Assembly (NCBI GenBank): GCA_964569055.1
Contig: CAZMSZ010000043.1
Span: forward strand, 1 to 30,827
Direction of reading: 5' to 3'
Length of the DNA stretch: 30,827 nucleotides
DNA from: JAWLGW01 sp964569055
GTDB lineage: Bacteria > Planctomycetota > J058
Shown here: positions 7,604-15,284 of the stretch, one piece after another
Numbering within the stretch: position 1 is the first letter of the stretch
Layout of the letters: the number at the start of each line of letters is the position of its first letter
Notes under the pieces: model-generated
Databases searched by the model: none
Told to the model about the DNA's origin: nothing
Seen by the model: only the letters and a program-made list of their open reading frames with translations
Made by a program: the position numbers and the translations under genes

Positions 7604-8970
7604 GGCAACGTCTCCCCGCGCTCGCCCGGGAGCGGGAAGCCCCGCCCCGTGGTGTCGCGCCACGTCAGCACCCGCACCGGCGCGAACGAGCGGTCGAGCA
7701 GCGCCTCGAACCGCCGGAACCGCGGGCGCGCGTCCAGCAGGACCACCGCGTCGAGCGTGAACTGCCACGAGCGCGTGGTCACCCGGTCGATCACCGCCGC
7801 GAAGCGCGCGGGCTCGAGCACCTCGAGCAGCCAGCCGGGCGTCGAGAGGTCGGCCGCGGGGTCGAGCCGCCGGGCGAGCACCGCCTCGAGCTCGGCCGGC
7901 TCGAACAGCCCCGCCAGCACCGGCCGCGCCGCGGTGTTCACGTTGATCCGCCCGGGCACGGCCTCGCCCTCGCCCGAGCCGACCGTGATCTCGTCGAGGA
8001 TCAGCCCGACCTCGGCCGGGTCGGCCTGGCCGCCCGAGAGCGCCAAGAAGCGCCCCACGATCTCCCCGAGCGAGCTCGCCTGCGCCGCGCTCTCCTGCAC
8101 GTCGCGCATGCGCTCCACCGCCTGCTCGCTCACCCCCGCCGCCGCCAGCCGCTCCGTGAGCGCGTCGGGCTCGGCCTCGCTCCAGGCCAGGCGCGCCCGC
8201 CCGTCGAGCGTGCGGTCGAGGTCGCGCGAGAACACGGTCAGGTAGTCGACCAGGCCGCGGTCGAGCACCCCGTCGGCGTCGTCGGGCGGGAAGGAGAGGT
8301 CGCCGTCGTCCTCGCCCGGGTCGAGCAGCCCGTTCCGGTTGCGGTCCTCCCCGTAGAGCATGATCGGGTCGACGCCCTTCACCCGCAGCAGCTCGTCGAG
8401 CGACTCGAGCGGGCCGTTCTTGGCGCGATACGGCGGGTCGAGCGCCAGGTAGTAGGCGCTCTCGCCGCCCTGGCCGGTGACCTCGTCGTCCTCGTCGCGC
8501 CAGTCGATGATCGCGTCGGCCGCCTCCTCGGTGATCCCGGGCAGCAGCAGGAGCTGCTCGCGCTCGGCCACGTTGACGTCGAGGCGGGAGGCCTCGTCCC
8601 GCAGGCCGTAGCGCACCTCGCGCCCGTCGCCCGGGTCCTCCTCGGGGAGCAGGAACCACACCCGCCCCGCGCCCTCGCCGCCCTCCTCGCCCAGCGCCGC
8701 GCCCGCGAACGCGTTCTGGTCGTCGCGCCAGGCGTCGAGCAGCGTGTCGCCGGCGACCGCGTCCGCCCGCAGCTCCGCGCGGGCCCGCTCCAGCGCGCTG
8801 TCCGCCAGGGCGCGCAACAGCACCTCGTCGGCGCGCGCCCGCGCCACGGCGACCTCGACGCGCGTCTCGCGCCCGAGCGCGAGCGTGAGCGCGACCGCGG
8901 CCACCAGGACCAGCAGCACCACCACCAGGATCACCCCGCGCTCTCGGGGGGCTCGCCCGCGCCGGCTCAT
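7600..8970 (-). CDS. gspK: Minor pseudopilin GspK (pseudopilus tip)
   Basis: This gene encodes 456 residues. A prepilin leader is cleaved after Gly12, giving a hydrophobic helix (13-33). Mature position 5 is Val, not Glu, which is the hallmark of GspK among pseudopilins. The large alpha domain contains helix-hairpin-helix-like segments at about 130-158 (Asp-Val-Asn...Leu-Pro-Gly-Ile-Thr) and 342-366 (Arg-Ile-Asn-Val-Asn-Thr-Ala), as expected for GspK. Between them, at 209-224, is an EF-hand/dockerin-like loop (Asp-x-Asn-x-Asn-Gly-x-x-Asp-x-x-Glu), a probable calcium site. The ATG start overlaps the gspJ stop by 4 nt, and the stop overlaps gspL. GspK caps the GspI-J-K tip complex of the pseudopilus. 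It is longer than the roughly 320 residues of enterobacterial GspK, partly through the region around the EF-hand-like loop. Confidence 0.93.
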   Translation of the reverse strand: MSRRGRAPRERGVILVVVLLVLVAAVALTLALGRETRVEVAVARARADEVLLRALADSALERARAELRADAVAGDTLLDAWRDDQNAFAGAALGEEGGEGAGRVWFLLPEEDPGDGREVRYGLRDEASRLDVNVAEREQLLLLPGITEEAADAIIDWRDEDDEVTGQGGESAYYLALDPPYRAKNGPLESLDELLRVKGVDPIMLYGEDRNRNGLLDPGEDDGDLSFPPDDADGVLDRGLVDYLTVFSRDLDRTLDGRARLAWSEAEPDALTERLAAAGVSEQAVERMRDVQESAAQASSLGEIVGRFLALSGGQADPAEVGLILDEITVGSGEGEAVPGRINVNTAARPVLAGLFEPAELEAVLARRLDPAADLSTPGWLLEVLEPARFAAVIDRVTTRSWQFTLDAVVLLDARPRFRRFEALLDRSFAPVRVLTWRDTTGRGFPLPGERGETLP

Positions 8971-9713
8971 GGGGTCGGCTCCACGAGCGTGGTGGGGCGC
9001 GCCGTCGCCGGCGCCACCACGATCCGATACGCCAGGAGCGCGCCCTCGTGCACCAGCGCCAGCCGCAGCGAGATCGCCTGCGGGAGCGTGTCGCTCGCGC
9101 CCGAGTCCCAGGTCTCCTGCCAGGCGTCGGCCTGCGCGTCGTAGTAGCTCGCCTCCAGGCCCACGACCTGCTGGCTGAGCTCCTCGGGCGGCTCGGGCAG
9201 GCTGCCGGTGGCGGGGTCGCGCACGCGGGTCACGCGCCGCACCAGCCCGCGCTCGGGGGTGGCGGGGTCGTCGTCGATCTCGTACACGACCTCCCAGATC
9301 GCGCCCTCTCCGAGCGGCGGCTCCTCGCCGAAGGCGGGGGCGGGCGGCAGCACCGCCAGCGTGAGCCGGTCGCGCGCGTCGGTCGGGGGCGGGTCGACGC
9401 CCTCGGCCTCGGCCGCCAGGCGCAGCACCGCGAGCAGGTCGGGGTCGGCCAGGGGCTCGCGCCCCGCGGCGGACGGCGCGTCCTCGCCGATCAGCCCCGC
9501 CGCGTACAGCCCGCCCGGCGGGAGCATGGCCCGCAGGTCGGCGGCGAGGCGCCGCTCCACCGCGGCCAGGACCGCCCGCTGATCGCCGCGCGCGCGCACC
9601 CGCTGTTGCGCCTCGAGCAGCGTGCCGAGCACCCCGGCGATCGCGAGCCCGACCACGGCGGCCAGGCTGGTCGCGAGCAGCACCTCGATCAGCGTGAACG
9701 CGCGCCGGCTCAT
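8967..9713 (-). CDS. gspJ: Minor pseudopilin GspJ
   Basis: This gene encodes 248 residues. The leader is very short (Met-Ser-Arg-Arg-Ala) and cleavage is predicted after Ala5 before Phe6, with Glu at mature position 5 and a hydrophobic helix to about residue 29. Ala replaces the usual Gly at -1. The rest is a beta-rich globular domain of the size expected for GspJ, which bridges GspI and GspK at the pseudopilus tip. The ATG start overlaps the gspI stop by 4 nt, and its stop overlaps gspK. The gene is assigned as J rather than H or I from its length and from lying between the short pseudopilin gene and gspK. Confidence 0.9.
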   Translation of the reverse strand: MSRRAFTLIEVLLATSLAAVVGLAIAGVLGTLLEAQQRVRARGDQRAVLAAVERRLAADLRAMLPPGGLYAAGLIGEDAPSAAGREPLADPDLLAVLRLAAEAEGVDPPPTDARDRLTLAVLPPAPAFGEEPPLGEGAIWEVVYEIDDDPATPERGLVRRVTRVRDPATGSLPEPPEELSQQVVGLEASYYDAQADAWQETWDSGASDTLPQAISLRLALVHEGALLAYRIVVAPATARPTTLVEPTP

Positions 9714-10090
9714 CGCGTCCCCGACAGCGGGTCGACGAAGAACGTCCGCTGACAGACCAGCTCGCGCGGCGTCCCGTAGCGCGTCCAGGCGACCGCGACC
9801 GTGGCCACCTGCAGCCCCTCGAGGTCCCCCGGCGTGACGTCCACCGCCCAGGCCAGGTCGGCGGCGCCGTCCTCGGCGAAGTCGCCCTCGGCGCTCTGCA
9901 GCTCCAGCTCACCCGACTCGAGCCGCGCGAGGAGCAGCTCGAGGTGGTCGGCCGCGCGCGCGAGGTCGCCCGCGTAGGCCTCGGCGCGGATCGCGCCCGA
10001 GGCCCCGCTCGCGACGACCGCCAGCCCGGCGCCGCACAGCACCACGGCCACCAGGACCTCGACCAGCGTCATGCCCGCGCGGCGGCTCAC
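9710..10090 (-). CDS. gspI: Minor pseudopilin GspI
   Basis: This gene encodes 126 residues. The leader is Met-Ser-Arg-Arg-Ala-Gly with cleavage after Gly6 before Met7, Glu at mature position 5 and a hydrophobic helix to about residue 30. The remaining small domain fits GspI (about 120 residues), which nucleates the tip complex. The GTG start at 10090 was chosen because it gives the basic leader and overlaps the gspH stop by 4 nt; the internal ATG would begin exactly at the mature N-terminus and leave no leader. The stop overlaps gspJ by 4 nt. It is the only one of the four Glu5-bearing pseudopilins here that keeps the standard Gly at -1. Confidence 0.9.
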   Translation of the reverse strand: MSRRAGMTLVEVLVAVVLCGAGLAVVASGASGAIRAEAYAGDLARAADHLELLLARLESGELELQSAEGDFAEDGAADLAWAVDVTPGDLEGLQVATVAVAWTRYGTPRELVCQRTFFVDPLSGTR

Positions 10091-10695
10091 GGCGTGACCT
10101 CGTCGTCCTCGACCGGCTCGATCCGGGCGAGGCCGATCGGGCCGTCGACCACCACGACGAGGCGGTCGGCGCCCGGCCCCTCGAGCACCAGGGTCGCGGG
10201 CACGGCTGAGCCGTCGGGCGCGAACGCGATCGCGGTCTCGAGCCCCGCGGCGCCGCCCGTCGCCTCGCCGTCCACCGTGGCCTCCACCACGCTCACGTCC
10301 TCCTCGAACGGCACCGGGCGCGCCCACGAGGCATCCACCACGACCTCGCGCTCGGGGTCCTCCTCGTCGAGCGCGGGCGCCAGCGGGTCGCGCCGGCGGA
10401 CCAGGCGCATCTCGCCGAGCGTCTCGTCCACGATCACCGAGTAGCTCCGGCCCTCGGCCGTGGCGAGCGCCCGCGCCTTGCGGCACAGCGCCACCGCCGT
10501 CCGGGCCTGCGTCTCGAGGCGCCCCCGCCCGAGCGACGCCGCCAGCCGCGGCGCGACCAGCGCCGTGACCGCGGCCAGCACCCCGAGCACGCACAGCACC
10601 TCGATCAAGGTGAAGGCGCGCCGCCCGCCAGCACGCGTGCGGGAGCGTGAGCGGACGCGCGGGCTGAGGAGCGGACGGGGCGGGCGGGAGGTCAT
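10087..10695 (-). CDS. gspH: Minor pseudopilin GspH
   Basis: This gene encodes 202 residues. The prepilin motif Arg-Arg-Ala/Phe-Thr-Leu-Ile-Glu is cleaved after Ala27, so the leader is 27 residues long and strongly basic (about nine Arg), much longer than the 5-10 residues of its neighbours. No GTG or ATG closer to the cleavage site is in frame, so the ATG at 10695 is kept, although its Shine-Dalgarno is weak. The hydrophobic helix runs to about residue 50 and is followed by a beta-rich GspH-type domain ending in an acidic tail. The stop overlaps gspI by 4 nt. It lies 32 nt after gspG, so it probably depends on the same transcript. GspH is thought to join the pseudopilus shaft to the I-J-K tip. 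Confidence 0.88.
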   Translation of the reverse strand: MTSRPPRPLLSPRVRSRSRTRAGGRRAFTLIEVLCVLGVLAAVTALVAPRLAASLGRGRLETQARTAVALCRKARALATAEGRSYSVIVDETLGEMRLVRRRDPLAPALDEEDPEREVVVDASWARPVPFEEDVSVVEATVDGEATGGAAGLETAIAFAPDGSAVPATLVLEGPGADRLVVVVDGPIGLARIEPVEDDEVTP

Positions 10696-10727
10696 GAGCG
10701 GGGTCGCCTGGCGGCGCGGCGTGAGCC

Positions 10728-11159
10728 TTACTGCCAGTTCTTGACGTCGTCCTCCGTCCCCTCGCGGCCGTCGGCGCCGAGCGAGAGCAGGTCGTAGCCG
10801 TCGACGTTCTGGGTGCCGGGGCAGCGATAGACGTAGGGGTTGCCCCAGGGGTCGTTCGGGACCTCGCTCTTGAGGTAGGGGCCCTTCCAGCCCTTGGGCT
10901 CGGGGGCCCCCGAGGGCTTCACGCGCAGCGCGTCGAGCCCCTGCGAGGTGGTCGGGTAGTGCCCGTTGTCGGCCTCGTACATGTCGAGCGCGGTCCCGAA
11001 CAGCGAGCTGATCTGGGTCAGGGCCGCCTTCTCGCGCGCCTCCTCGCTCCGCCCGGCGAAGCGGGGGATCACCAGGGCGGCGAGCACGGCCAGGATCACC
11101 ATCACGAGCAGCAGCTCGATCAGGGTGAAGGCGCGGCGCGAACGGCGCAGGGAGCGCAT
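10728..11159 (-). CDS. gspG: Major pseudopilin GspG
   Basis: This gene encodes 143 residues, the normal size for GspG. The basic leader is cleaved after Ala10 before Phe11, with Glu at mature position 5 and the classical hydrophobic helix (11-32). The C-terminal domain has the GspG signature: Tyr-Pro-Thr-Thr followed by Gly-Leu-Asp-Ala-Leu, Trp-x-Gly-Pro-Tyr-Leu, Asp-Pro-Trp-Gly-Asn-Pro-Tyr, and an Asp/Glu-rich calcium loop near residues 128-138 (Gly-Ala-Asp-Gly-x-x-Gly-Thr-Glu-Asp-Asp). GspG polymerises into the pseudopilus shaft that pushes substrates through GspD. The ATG at 11159 has a strong Shine-Dalgarno (AAGGAG), the clearest in the locus, which fits its need for high expression. It starts 11 nt after the gspF stop. 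Confidence 0.97.
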   Translation of the reverse strand: MRSLRRSRRAFTLIELLLVMVILAVLAALVIPRFAGRSEEAREKAALTQISSLFGTALDMYEADNGHYPTTSQGLDALRVKPSGAPEPKGWKGPYLKSEVPNDPWGNPYVYRCPGTQNVDGYDLLSLGADGREGTEDDVKNWQ

Positions 11160-11170
11160 GGCAGGTCTCC

Positions 11171-12484
11171 TTACTGGATCAACGAGTTGAGGCTGAACAC
11201 CGGCAGGAGCGCGGCCAGCACCACGAAGAACACCACGCCCGCCACCGACACGATCAGGGCGGGCTCGAGGATCGTAACCATCAGGCGAAGGGCATGATCG
11301 ACATCGTCGTCCGCGCGCTCGCCCACGTGCTCCAGCACCTCGGCGAGGTTGCCCGACTCCTGGCCGACCTCCACCATCTCCATCATCTGCGGCGGGAACA
11401 GGCGAGTATCCCGCAGCGGCTTGGCGAGGGGCGCCCCCTCGCGGACCGGCCCCGCCGCCCCCGCCAGGAGGCGGGCGAACTCGCGGTTGCCCGAGGCCTG
11501 AGCGGCGATCTCGAGGGCCCGCAGGATCCCGACCCCGCTGGCGAGCAGGGTCCCGAGCGTGCGGCCGAAGCGCGCGATGCAGGCCTGGGCCACCACGGCC
11601 CGGATCAGCGGGAGGCGCAGCAGGAGGGCGTCGAGCCGGGCGCGGACCTCCTCGCGGGCGAGGGCCCGCCGGCCCAGGACCGCGCCGACCACGATCGCCA
11701 GGACCAGGAGCGGGCCCCAGGTCCGGAGCACCGAGCCGGTGGTCATCAGGATCCGGGTGGGGAGCGGGAGGGCGCCGCCGAGATCGGAGTAGATCGTGGC
11801 GAAGCGGGGCACCACCCAGGTGAGCAGGAACACCACCGCGGCGGCCGAGAGGCCGGTCAGCAGGGCCGGGTAGGTGAGCGCGCTGCGCACGCGCCGCGAG
11901 AGCGCCTGCTCGCGCTCGGCGAACACCGCCACCCGGCGCAGCGCCGCGTCGAGGAACCCGCCCTCCTCGCCGGCCCGCACGATCGAGATCGCCGACTCGG
12001 GGAGGAGCTCGCCGCTCTTGCCGATCGCGTCGGCGAGCGAGGCCCCCTGGGCCACGTCGCGCCGGACCTCACGCAGGACCGCCCGCACGCGCCGGTCGTC
12101 ACGGCTCTCCTTGGCGCCCCACAGCACCGCGTCGTCGGCGGCCGGCTCGCGGCCGACGGTGTCGAGCGCCTTGAGGATCGGGACCCCCGCGCGCGAGAGG
12201 TCGGCGAGCTGGCGGGCGAAGCGCGCGGCGGCGTCGGCGCTGACCCGGCGCGGGCCGAGCAGCGCGGCGAGGTCGAACCCGCCGCCGCGCTCCGCGGGCT
12301 CGGCCGCGCCGGCGACCGGGGCGGCCTTGGGGGCGCCGCCGGGCTCCTTCTCGGGGCGCAGCTCGAGGGGGAACAGCCCCATGCGCTCGAGCGCGCCCAG
12401 CGCGGCCTGCTCGCTGTCGGCGGGGAGGGTGCCGGCGACCGCCGTCCCGTCCAGGCGGCGCGCCCGGTAGACGAACGCCGCCAC
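11171..12484 (-). CDS. gspF: T2SS inner-membrane platform protein GspF
   Basis: This gene encodes 437 residues. Two T2SSF domains (about 87-205 and 301-425) alternate with membrane helices at about 205-228, 255-272 and 403-431, the standard GspF/PilC topology. The N-terminal domain (1-45) matches the cytoplasmic GspE-binding part and is joined by an Ala/Pro linker. Conserved Gly-Glu-Glu-Gly-Gly (about 172-176) and Gly-Gln-Glu-Ser-Gly-Asn-Leu (about 374-380) motifs are present in the two repeats. The GTG start lies 1 nt after the gspE stop, and gspG follows after 11 nt. GspF is the hub on which the pseudopilus is assembled. Confidence 0.97.
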   Translation of the reverse strand: MAAFVYRARRLDGTAVAGTLPADSEQAALGALERMGLFPLELRPEKEPGGAPKAAPVAGAAEPAERGGGFDLAALLGPRRVSADAAARFARQLADLSRAGVPILKALDTVGREPAADDAVLWGAKESRDDRRVRAVLREVRRDVAQGASLADAIGKSGELLPESAISIVRAGEEGGFLDAALRRVAVFAEREQALSRRVRSALTYPALLTGLSAAAVVFLLTWVVPRFATIYSDLGGALPLPTRILMTTGSVLRTWGPLLVLAIVVGAVLGRRALAREEVRARLDALLLRLPLIRAVVAQACIARFGRTLGTLLASGVGILRALEIAAQASGNREFARLLAGAAGPVREGAPLAKPLRDTRLFPPQMMEMVEVGQESGNLAEVLEHVGERADDDVDHALRLMVTILEPALIVSVAGVVFFVVLAALLPVFSLNSLIQ

Positions 12485-12485
12485 C

Positions 12486-14168
12486 CTAGGCCTCGGCCCG
12501 GGTCACGCGGGCCACCTCGGCCGGCGTGGTCACGCCCTCGCGCACCAGGCGGACCGCGTCGTCGCGGAGCGAGGCGTGCCCCCGCTCGCGCGCGTAGGCG
12601 CGCAGCCGCACGGCCGAGGCGGCCTGGGTGGCCAGCTCCCGCAGCCCGTCGTCGACCGGCACCAGCTCGAAGATCCCCGTCCGCCCGCGGTAGCCCTGCC
12701 CGTCGCAGGCCTCGCAGCCGGCGCCCCGGGTCAGCGCCTCGAGGTCGCCCAGGCCCAGCTCGACGAGCTGCGGCCGGTCGGCCTCGCTCACCGGGGTCGG
12801 CCGGGCGCAGCTCGCGCACACCCGCCGCAGCAGGCGCTGGGCGAGCAGGCCCTCGATCGTGGCCGCGACCAGGTACGGCTCGACGCCCATGTCGACCAGG
12901 CGCGCCACCGCGCCCGCGGCGTCGTTGGTGTGGAGCGTGGAGAGCACCAGGTGCCCCGTGAGCGCCGCCTGGACCGCGATCTCGGCCGTCTCCTGGTCGC
13001 GGATCTCGCCGACCATCACCACGTCCGGGTCGTGGCGGAGGATGTGCCGCAGCCCGCGCGCGAAGGTCAGCCCGATCTTGTCGCGCACCTGGATCTGGCT
13101 GACGCCGACCATGCGGTACTCGACCGGGTCCTCGATCGTGATCACCTTGAGCGCCTCGCGGTCGAGCTCGCCCAGGCCGGCGTAGAGGGTGGTCGACTTG
13201 CCCGAGCCGGTCGGGCCGGTCACCAGCACGATCCCGTGGGGCGCCGCGAGCATCTTGCGGAAGACGGCCGCGTGGTGCGCGGCCAGGCCCACCTGCTCGA
13301 GCGACAGCCCGCTGCTCCGCCCGCCCGAGTCGAGGATGCGCAGGGCGAGCCCCTCGCCGTACAGGGTCGGCATGACCGACACGCGCACGTCGAGCTCGCG
13401 CCCCGAGAGCTTGAGCCGGATCCGGCCGTCCTGCGGCAGGCGCTTCTCGGCGATGTCGAGGTTCGCCATGATCTTGATGCGCGAGACGATCGCCGCCTGG
13501 AACCGCTTGAGCTCGCGCGGCAGCACCGCCGGGTGCAGCACGCCGTCCACGCGGTAGCGCACCTTGAGGTCGTGCTGCGTCGGCTCGACGTGAATGTCGG
13601 AGGCGCGCGCGTCGAGGGCGTCGAGCAGCAGGCGGTTGACGAACTGGATCAGCGCCGCGTCGTCGTCGCCCTCGAGGTCGCCCTCCTCCTCGTCCCCCGC
13701 GCTCTGGGCGATCCCCTCCTGCGCGGCGCGGTCGAGCGCCTCGGCGCCCACGCCGTAGTGGCGGCGGATCGTCTCCTCGAGCTCGTCGAACGCGGCGAGC
13801 TGCGGCTCGACGTCGAGCCCGGTCAACAGGCGCAGCTCGTCGAGCTCGGCCAGGCAGAACGGGTCGGCGGTCGCCACCCGCAGCAGGCCGTTCTCGCGGG
13901 CCAGCGGCATGACGCGGTTCTTGAACACGAACCGGGTCGGCACGGCCGAGAGCGCCGCCTCCTCGGGGGCGAGCTCGCGCAGCTCGACCACCGGGAGCCC
14001 GGTCTGCTCGGCGAGGGCGCGCGCCACGTCGGCGCAGCTCGCGAAGCCGAGCCGGATCAGCGCCTCGCCGATCCGCTCGCCCGCCGCCCGCGCCGCGAGC
14101 GCCTGCGCCACCTCCTCGACGGTGACCACCCCGCGCGCCACCAAGATCTCGCCAAGCCGCTGTCCCAT
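12486..14168 (-). CDS. gspE: T2SS assembly ATPase GspE
   Basis: This gene encodes 560 residues. The N-terminal T2SSE_N region (about 1-155) is joined by an acidic linker (about 155-170) to the catalytic part. All motifs are intact: Walker A Gly-Pro-Thr-Gly-Ser-Gly-Lys-Ser-Thr (318-326), Asp box Thr-Ile-Glu-Asp-Pro-Val-Glu (344-350), Walker B Val-Gly-Glu-Ile-Arg-Asp (386-391), His box Thr-Gly-His...Leu-His-Thr-Asn (404-415) and a four-Cys zinc module (Cys451, Cys454, Cys485, Cys488) typical of GspE/PilB. It forms the cytoplasmic hexamer that powers pseudopilus extension. The ATG at 14168 has a GGAGAG Shine-Dalgarno. It is the first gsp gene of the locus, 67 nt behind the LTxxQ gene. Confidence 0.97.
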   Translation of the reverse strand: MGQRLGEILVARGVVTVEEVAQALAARAAGERIGEALIRLGFASCADVARALAEQTGLPVVELRELAPEEAALSAVPTRFVFKNRVMPLARENGLLRVATADPFCLAELDELRLLTGLDVEPQLAAFDELEETIRRHYGVGAEALDRAAQEGIAQSAGDEEEGDLEGDDDAALIQFVNRLLLDALDARASDIHVEPTQHDLKVRYRVDGVLHPAVLPRELKRFQAAIVSRIKIMANLDIAEKRLPQDGRIRLKLSGRELDVRVSVMPTLYGEGLALRILDSGGRSSGLSLEQVGLAAHHAAVFRKMLAAPHGIVLVTGPTGSGKSTTLYAGLGELDREALKVITIEDPVEYRMVGVSQIQVRDKIGLTFARGLRHILRHDPDVVMVGEIRDQETAEIAVQAALTGHLVLSTLHTNDAAGAVARLVDMGVEPYLVAATIEGLLAQRLLRRVCASCARPTPVSEADRPQLVELGLGDLEALTRGAGCEACDGQGYRGRTGIFELVPVDDGLRELATQAASAVRLRAYARERGHASLRDDAVRLVREGVTTPAEVARVTRAEA

Positions 14169-14215
14169 CGTCTCTCCGCACGGCGGGTCGCCCTGCGCGC
14201 CGCCGGAGCGGGCGC

Positions 14216-14233
14216 GTGGCGCTGCCGCGCCAC
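14216..14233 (-). terminator. Perfect hairpin between the LTxxQ gene and gspE
   Basis: Arms GTGGCGC (14216-14222) and GCGCCAC (14227-14233) form a 7-bp GC-rich stem with a 4-nt loop, starting 2 nt after the stop codon of the LTxxQ gene. No U-tract follows on the minus strand, so it is not a standard intrinsic terminator. It could stabilise the upstream message or attenuate read-through into gspE. Confidence 0.4.
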
Positions 14234-14235
14234 CC

Positions 14236-15066
14236 TCAGTCGAGCACGTTCAGCCCGACGAGCTTCGCCTCCTGCTCGACCGTGAGCACCTCGCGCAGCT
14301 GGTTCTGCGCGAGCGTGAGCTGCGCCTTGTCCGCCTCGCGCGCGGCGCGGTACTCCTCGAGCAGCTTGGCGAGCTCCTCGCCCTGCTCGGCCGAGCGGAC
14401 CTTCTCGAGCAGCTCCTGGCGGCGGCGCTCCTGCTCCTGCGTCAGCAGCTTGCGGGTCTCGAACACCGCGTCGAGGAGCGGCAGCACCACCGCCTGCTCC
14501 TCGGTGGTGAGCGCCAGCGCCTTGACCGCCTCCTCGCGCAGGCGGCGGCCCAGCTCCTCGCGCCCGCGGCCGCGGCCGCGCCGATCGCGCTGCATGCGCT
14601 CGCGCAGGCCCTTGAGCTTCTCGCGCTGCTCGGGGGTCAGGATCGTGTCGAGCTTGCCCTCGACCTCCTCGCGCGCGGCGCGGAACTTGTCGCGCATGGC
14701 GCGCGGGTCGAACCCGCCCTCGCGCATCTCCTCCCGCATCTTCTGCATCTGCTCGCGCATCACGCCCTGCAGGTCCTCGATCTGCTTGACCTGCTCGGCG
14801 CTGAGCCCGAGCTCCTCCTTCAGCCGCTCGACGTCGCCCAGCGCCCCGAAGGACCGGTTCCGCCCGCGCTGCCCGCGCCGGCGGCCGTCGCGCTCACCGG
14901 GGCGGTCGCTCTCGCGCGTGCCCTCGCGGTCCCCCTCGCGCGTGCCCTCGTCCTCGCCGCGGGGCTGGTCGCCCTCGGGGGCCGGCTGGGGGGCCGGATC
15001 TTGCGCCAGCGCGGCGCCGGCGGGGAACAACAGGGTCAGGCCAAGCAGGGTGGACGCGATCCTCAT
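14236..15066 (-). CDS. Secreted LTxxQ-motif (Spy/CpxP-like) coiled-coil protein
   Basis: This gene encodes 276 residues. A signal peptide ends at Ala-Leu-Ala-Gln (about residue 21). A disordered Arg/Gly/Glu/Asp segment with Glu-Gly-(Asp/Thr)-Arg-Glu repeats (about 30-72) leads into long charged helices (75-265). Four LTxxQ-type motifs are visible: Leu-Ser-Ala-Glu-Gln (88-92), Leu-Thr-Pro-Glu-Gln (143-147), Leu-Thr-Thr-Glu-Glu (186-190) and Leu-Thr-Val-Glu-Gln (261-265). LTxxQ helices occur in the periplasmic chaperone/stress proteins Spy and CpxP, but this protein is about twice their size and similarity beyond the motif is not claimed. The ATG at 15066 was chosen because it gives the signal peptide and has an AGGAG Shine-Dalgarno; the upstream open frame adds an implausible Arg-rich leader. 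It precedes gspE on the same strand, so it may lead the T2SS operon. Confidence 0.85.
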   Translation of the reverse strand: MRIASTLLGLTLLFPAGAALAQDPAPQPAPEGDQPRGEDEGTREGDREGTRESDRPGERDGRRRGQRGRNRSFGALGDVERLKEELGLSAEQVKQIEDLQGVMREQMQKMREEMREGGFDPRAMRDKFRAAREEVEGKLDTILTPEQREKLKGLRERMQRDRRGRGRGREELGRRLREEAVKALALTTEEQAVVLPLLDAVFETRKLLTQEQERRRQELLEKVRSAEQGEELAKLLEEYRAAREADKAQLTLAQNQLREVLTVEQEAKLVGLNVLD

Positions 15067-15165
15067 GGGGAGCTCCTGGTGGTTCGGGGGGAGGGTCTCG
15101 GCGTGCCTCGACTCACCCGCGAACGCGCGCCTCCAGCAGGGGTTTCGGCTCGGGTCGGGCGGGGG

Positions 15166-15195
15166 AGCATACGAGGAACGACGCCTCGATGTCAG
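15166..15195 (-). promoter_or_regulatory. Likely sigma70-type promoter of the LTxxQ-T2SS operon
   Basis: On the minus strand CTGACA (15190-15195, five of six consensus bases) is followed after 18 nt by TATGCT (15166-15171, four of six). It lies about 95 nt upstream of the LTxxQ ATG in the 218-nt divergent region shared with truD, and no comparable site was seen inside the gsp genes. It is the best candidate for the operon promoter, though sigma specificity in this lineage is unknown. Confidence 0.45.
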
Positions 15196-15246
15196 CCGCC
15201 GGCGGTGCACGCGCCCGCCACACCTCCTAACTGCTAACATGGTCCT

Positions 15247-15258
15247 CCTGGCGCCAGG
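15247..15258. promoter_or_regulatory. Perfect 12-bp palindrome upstream of truD
   Basis: CCTGGCGCCAGG reads the same on both strands and sits 26 nt before the truD ATG, just downstream of a weak TAACAT -10-like box (15235-15240). The size and position would suit a dimeric repressor site, or a small hairpin in the truD leader. truD itself has no clear Shine-Dalgarno. Short GC palindromes arise often by chance in DNA this rich in G+C. Confidence 0.3.
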
Positions 15259-15284
15259 CCTTTCGTAACCCCTTCGGCGGCAAA

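Noticed and set aside
11294..14285. Plus-strand open frames antisense to gspF and gspE
   Set aside because: They lie entirely over genes with intact motifs on the other strand and have shadow composition.
15067..15240. 58-residue N-terminal extension of the LTxxQ protein
   Set aside because: It is Arg/Pro-rich, removes the signal peptide from the N-terminus and overlaps the promoter region.
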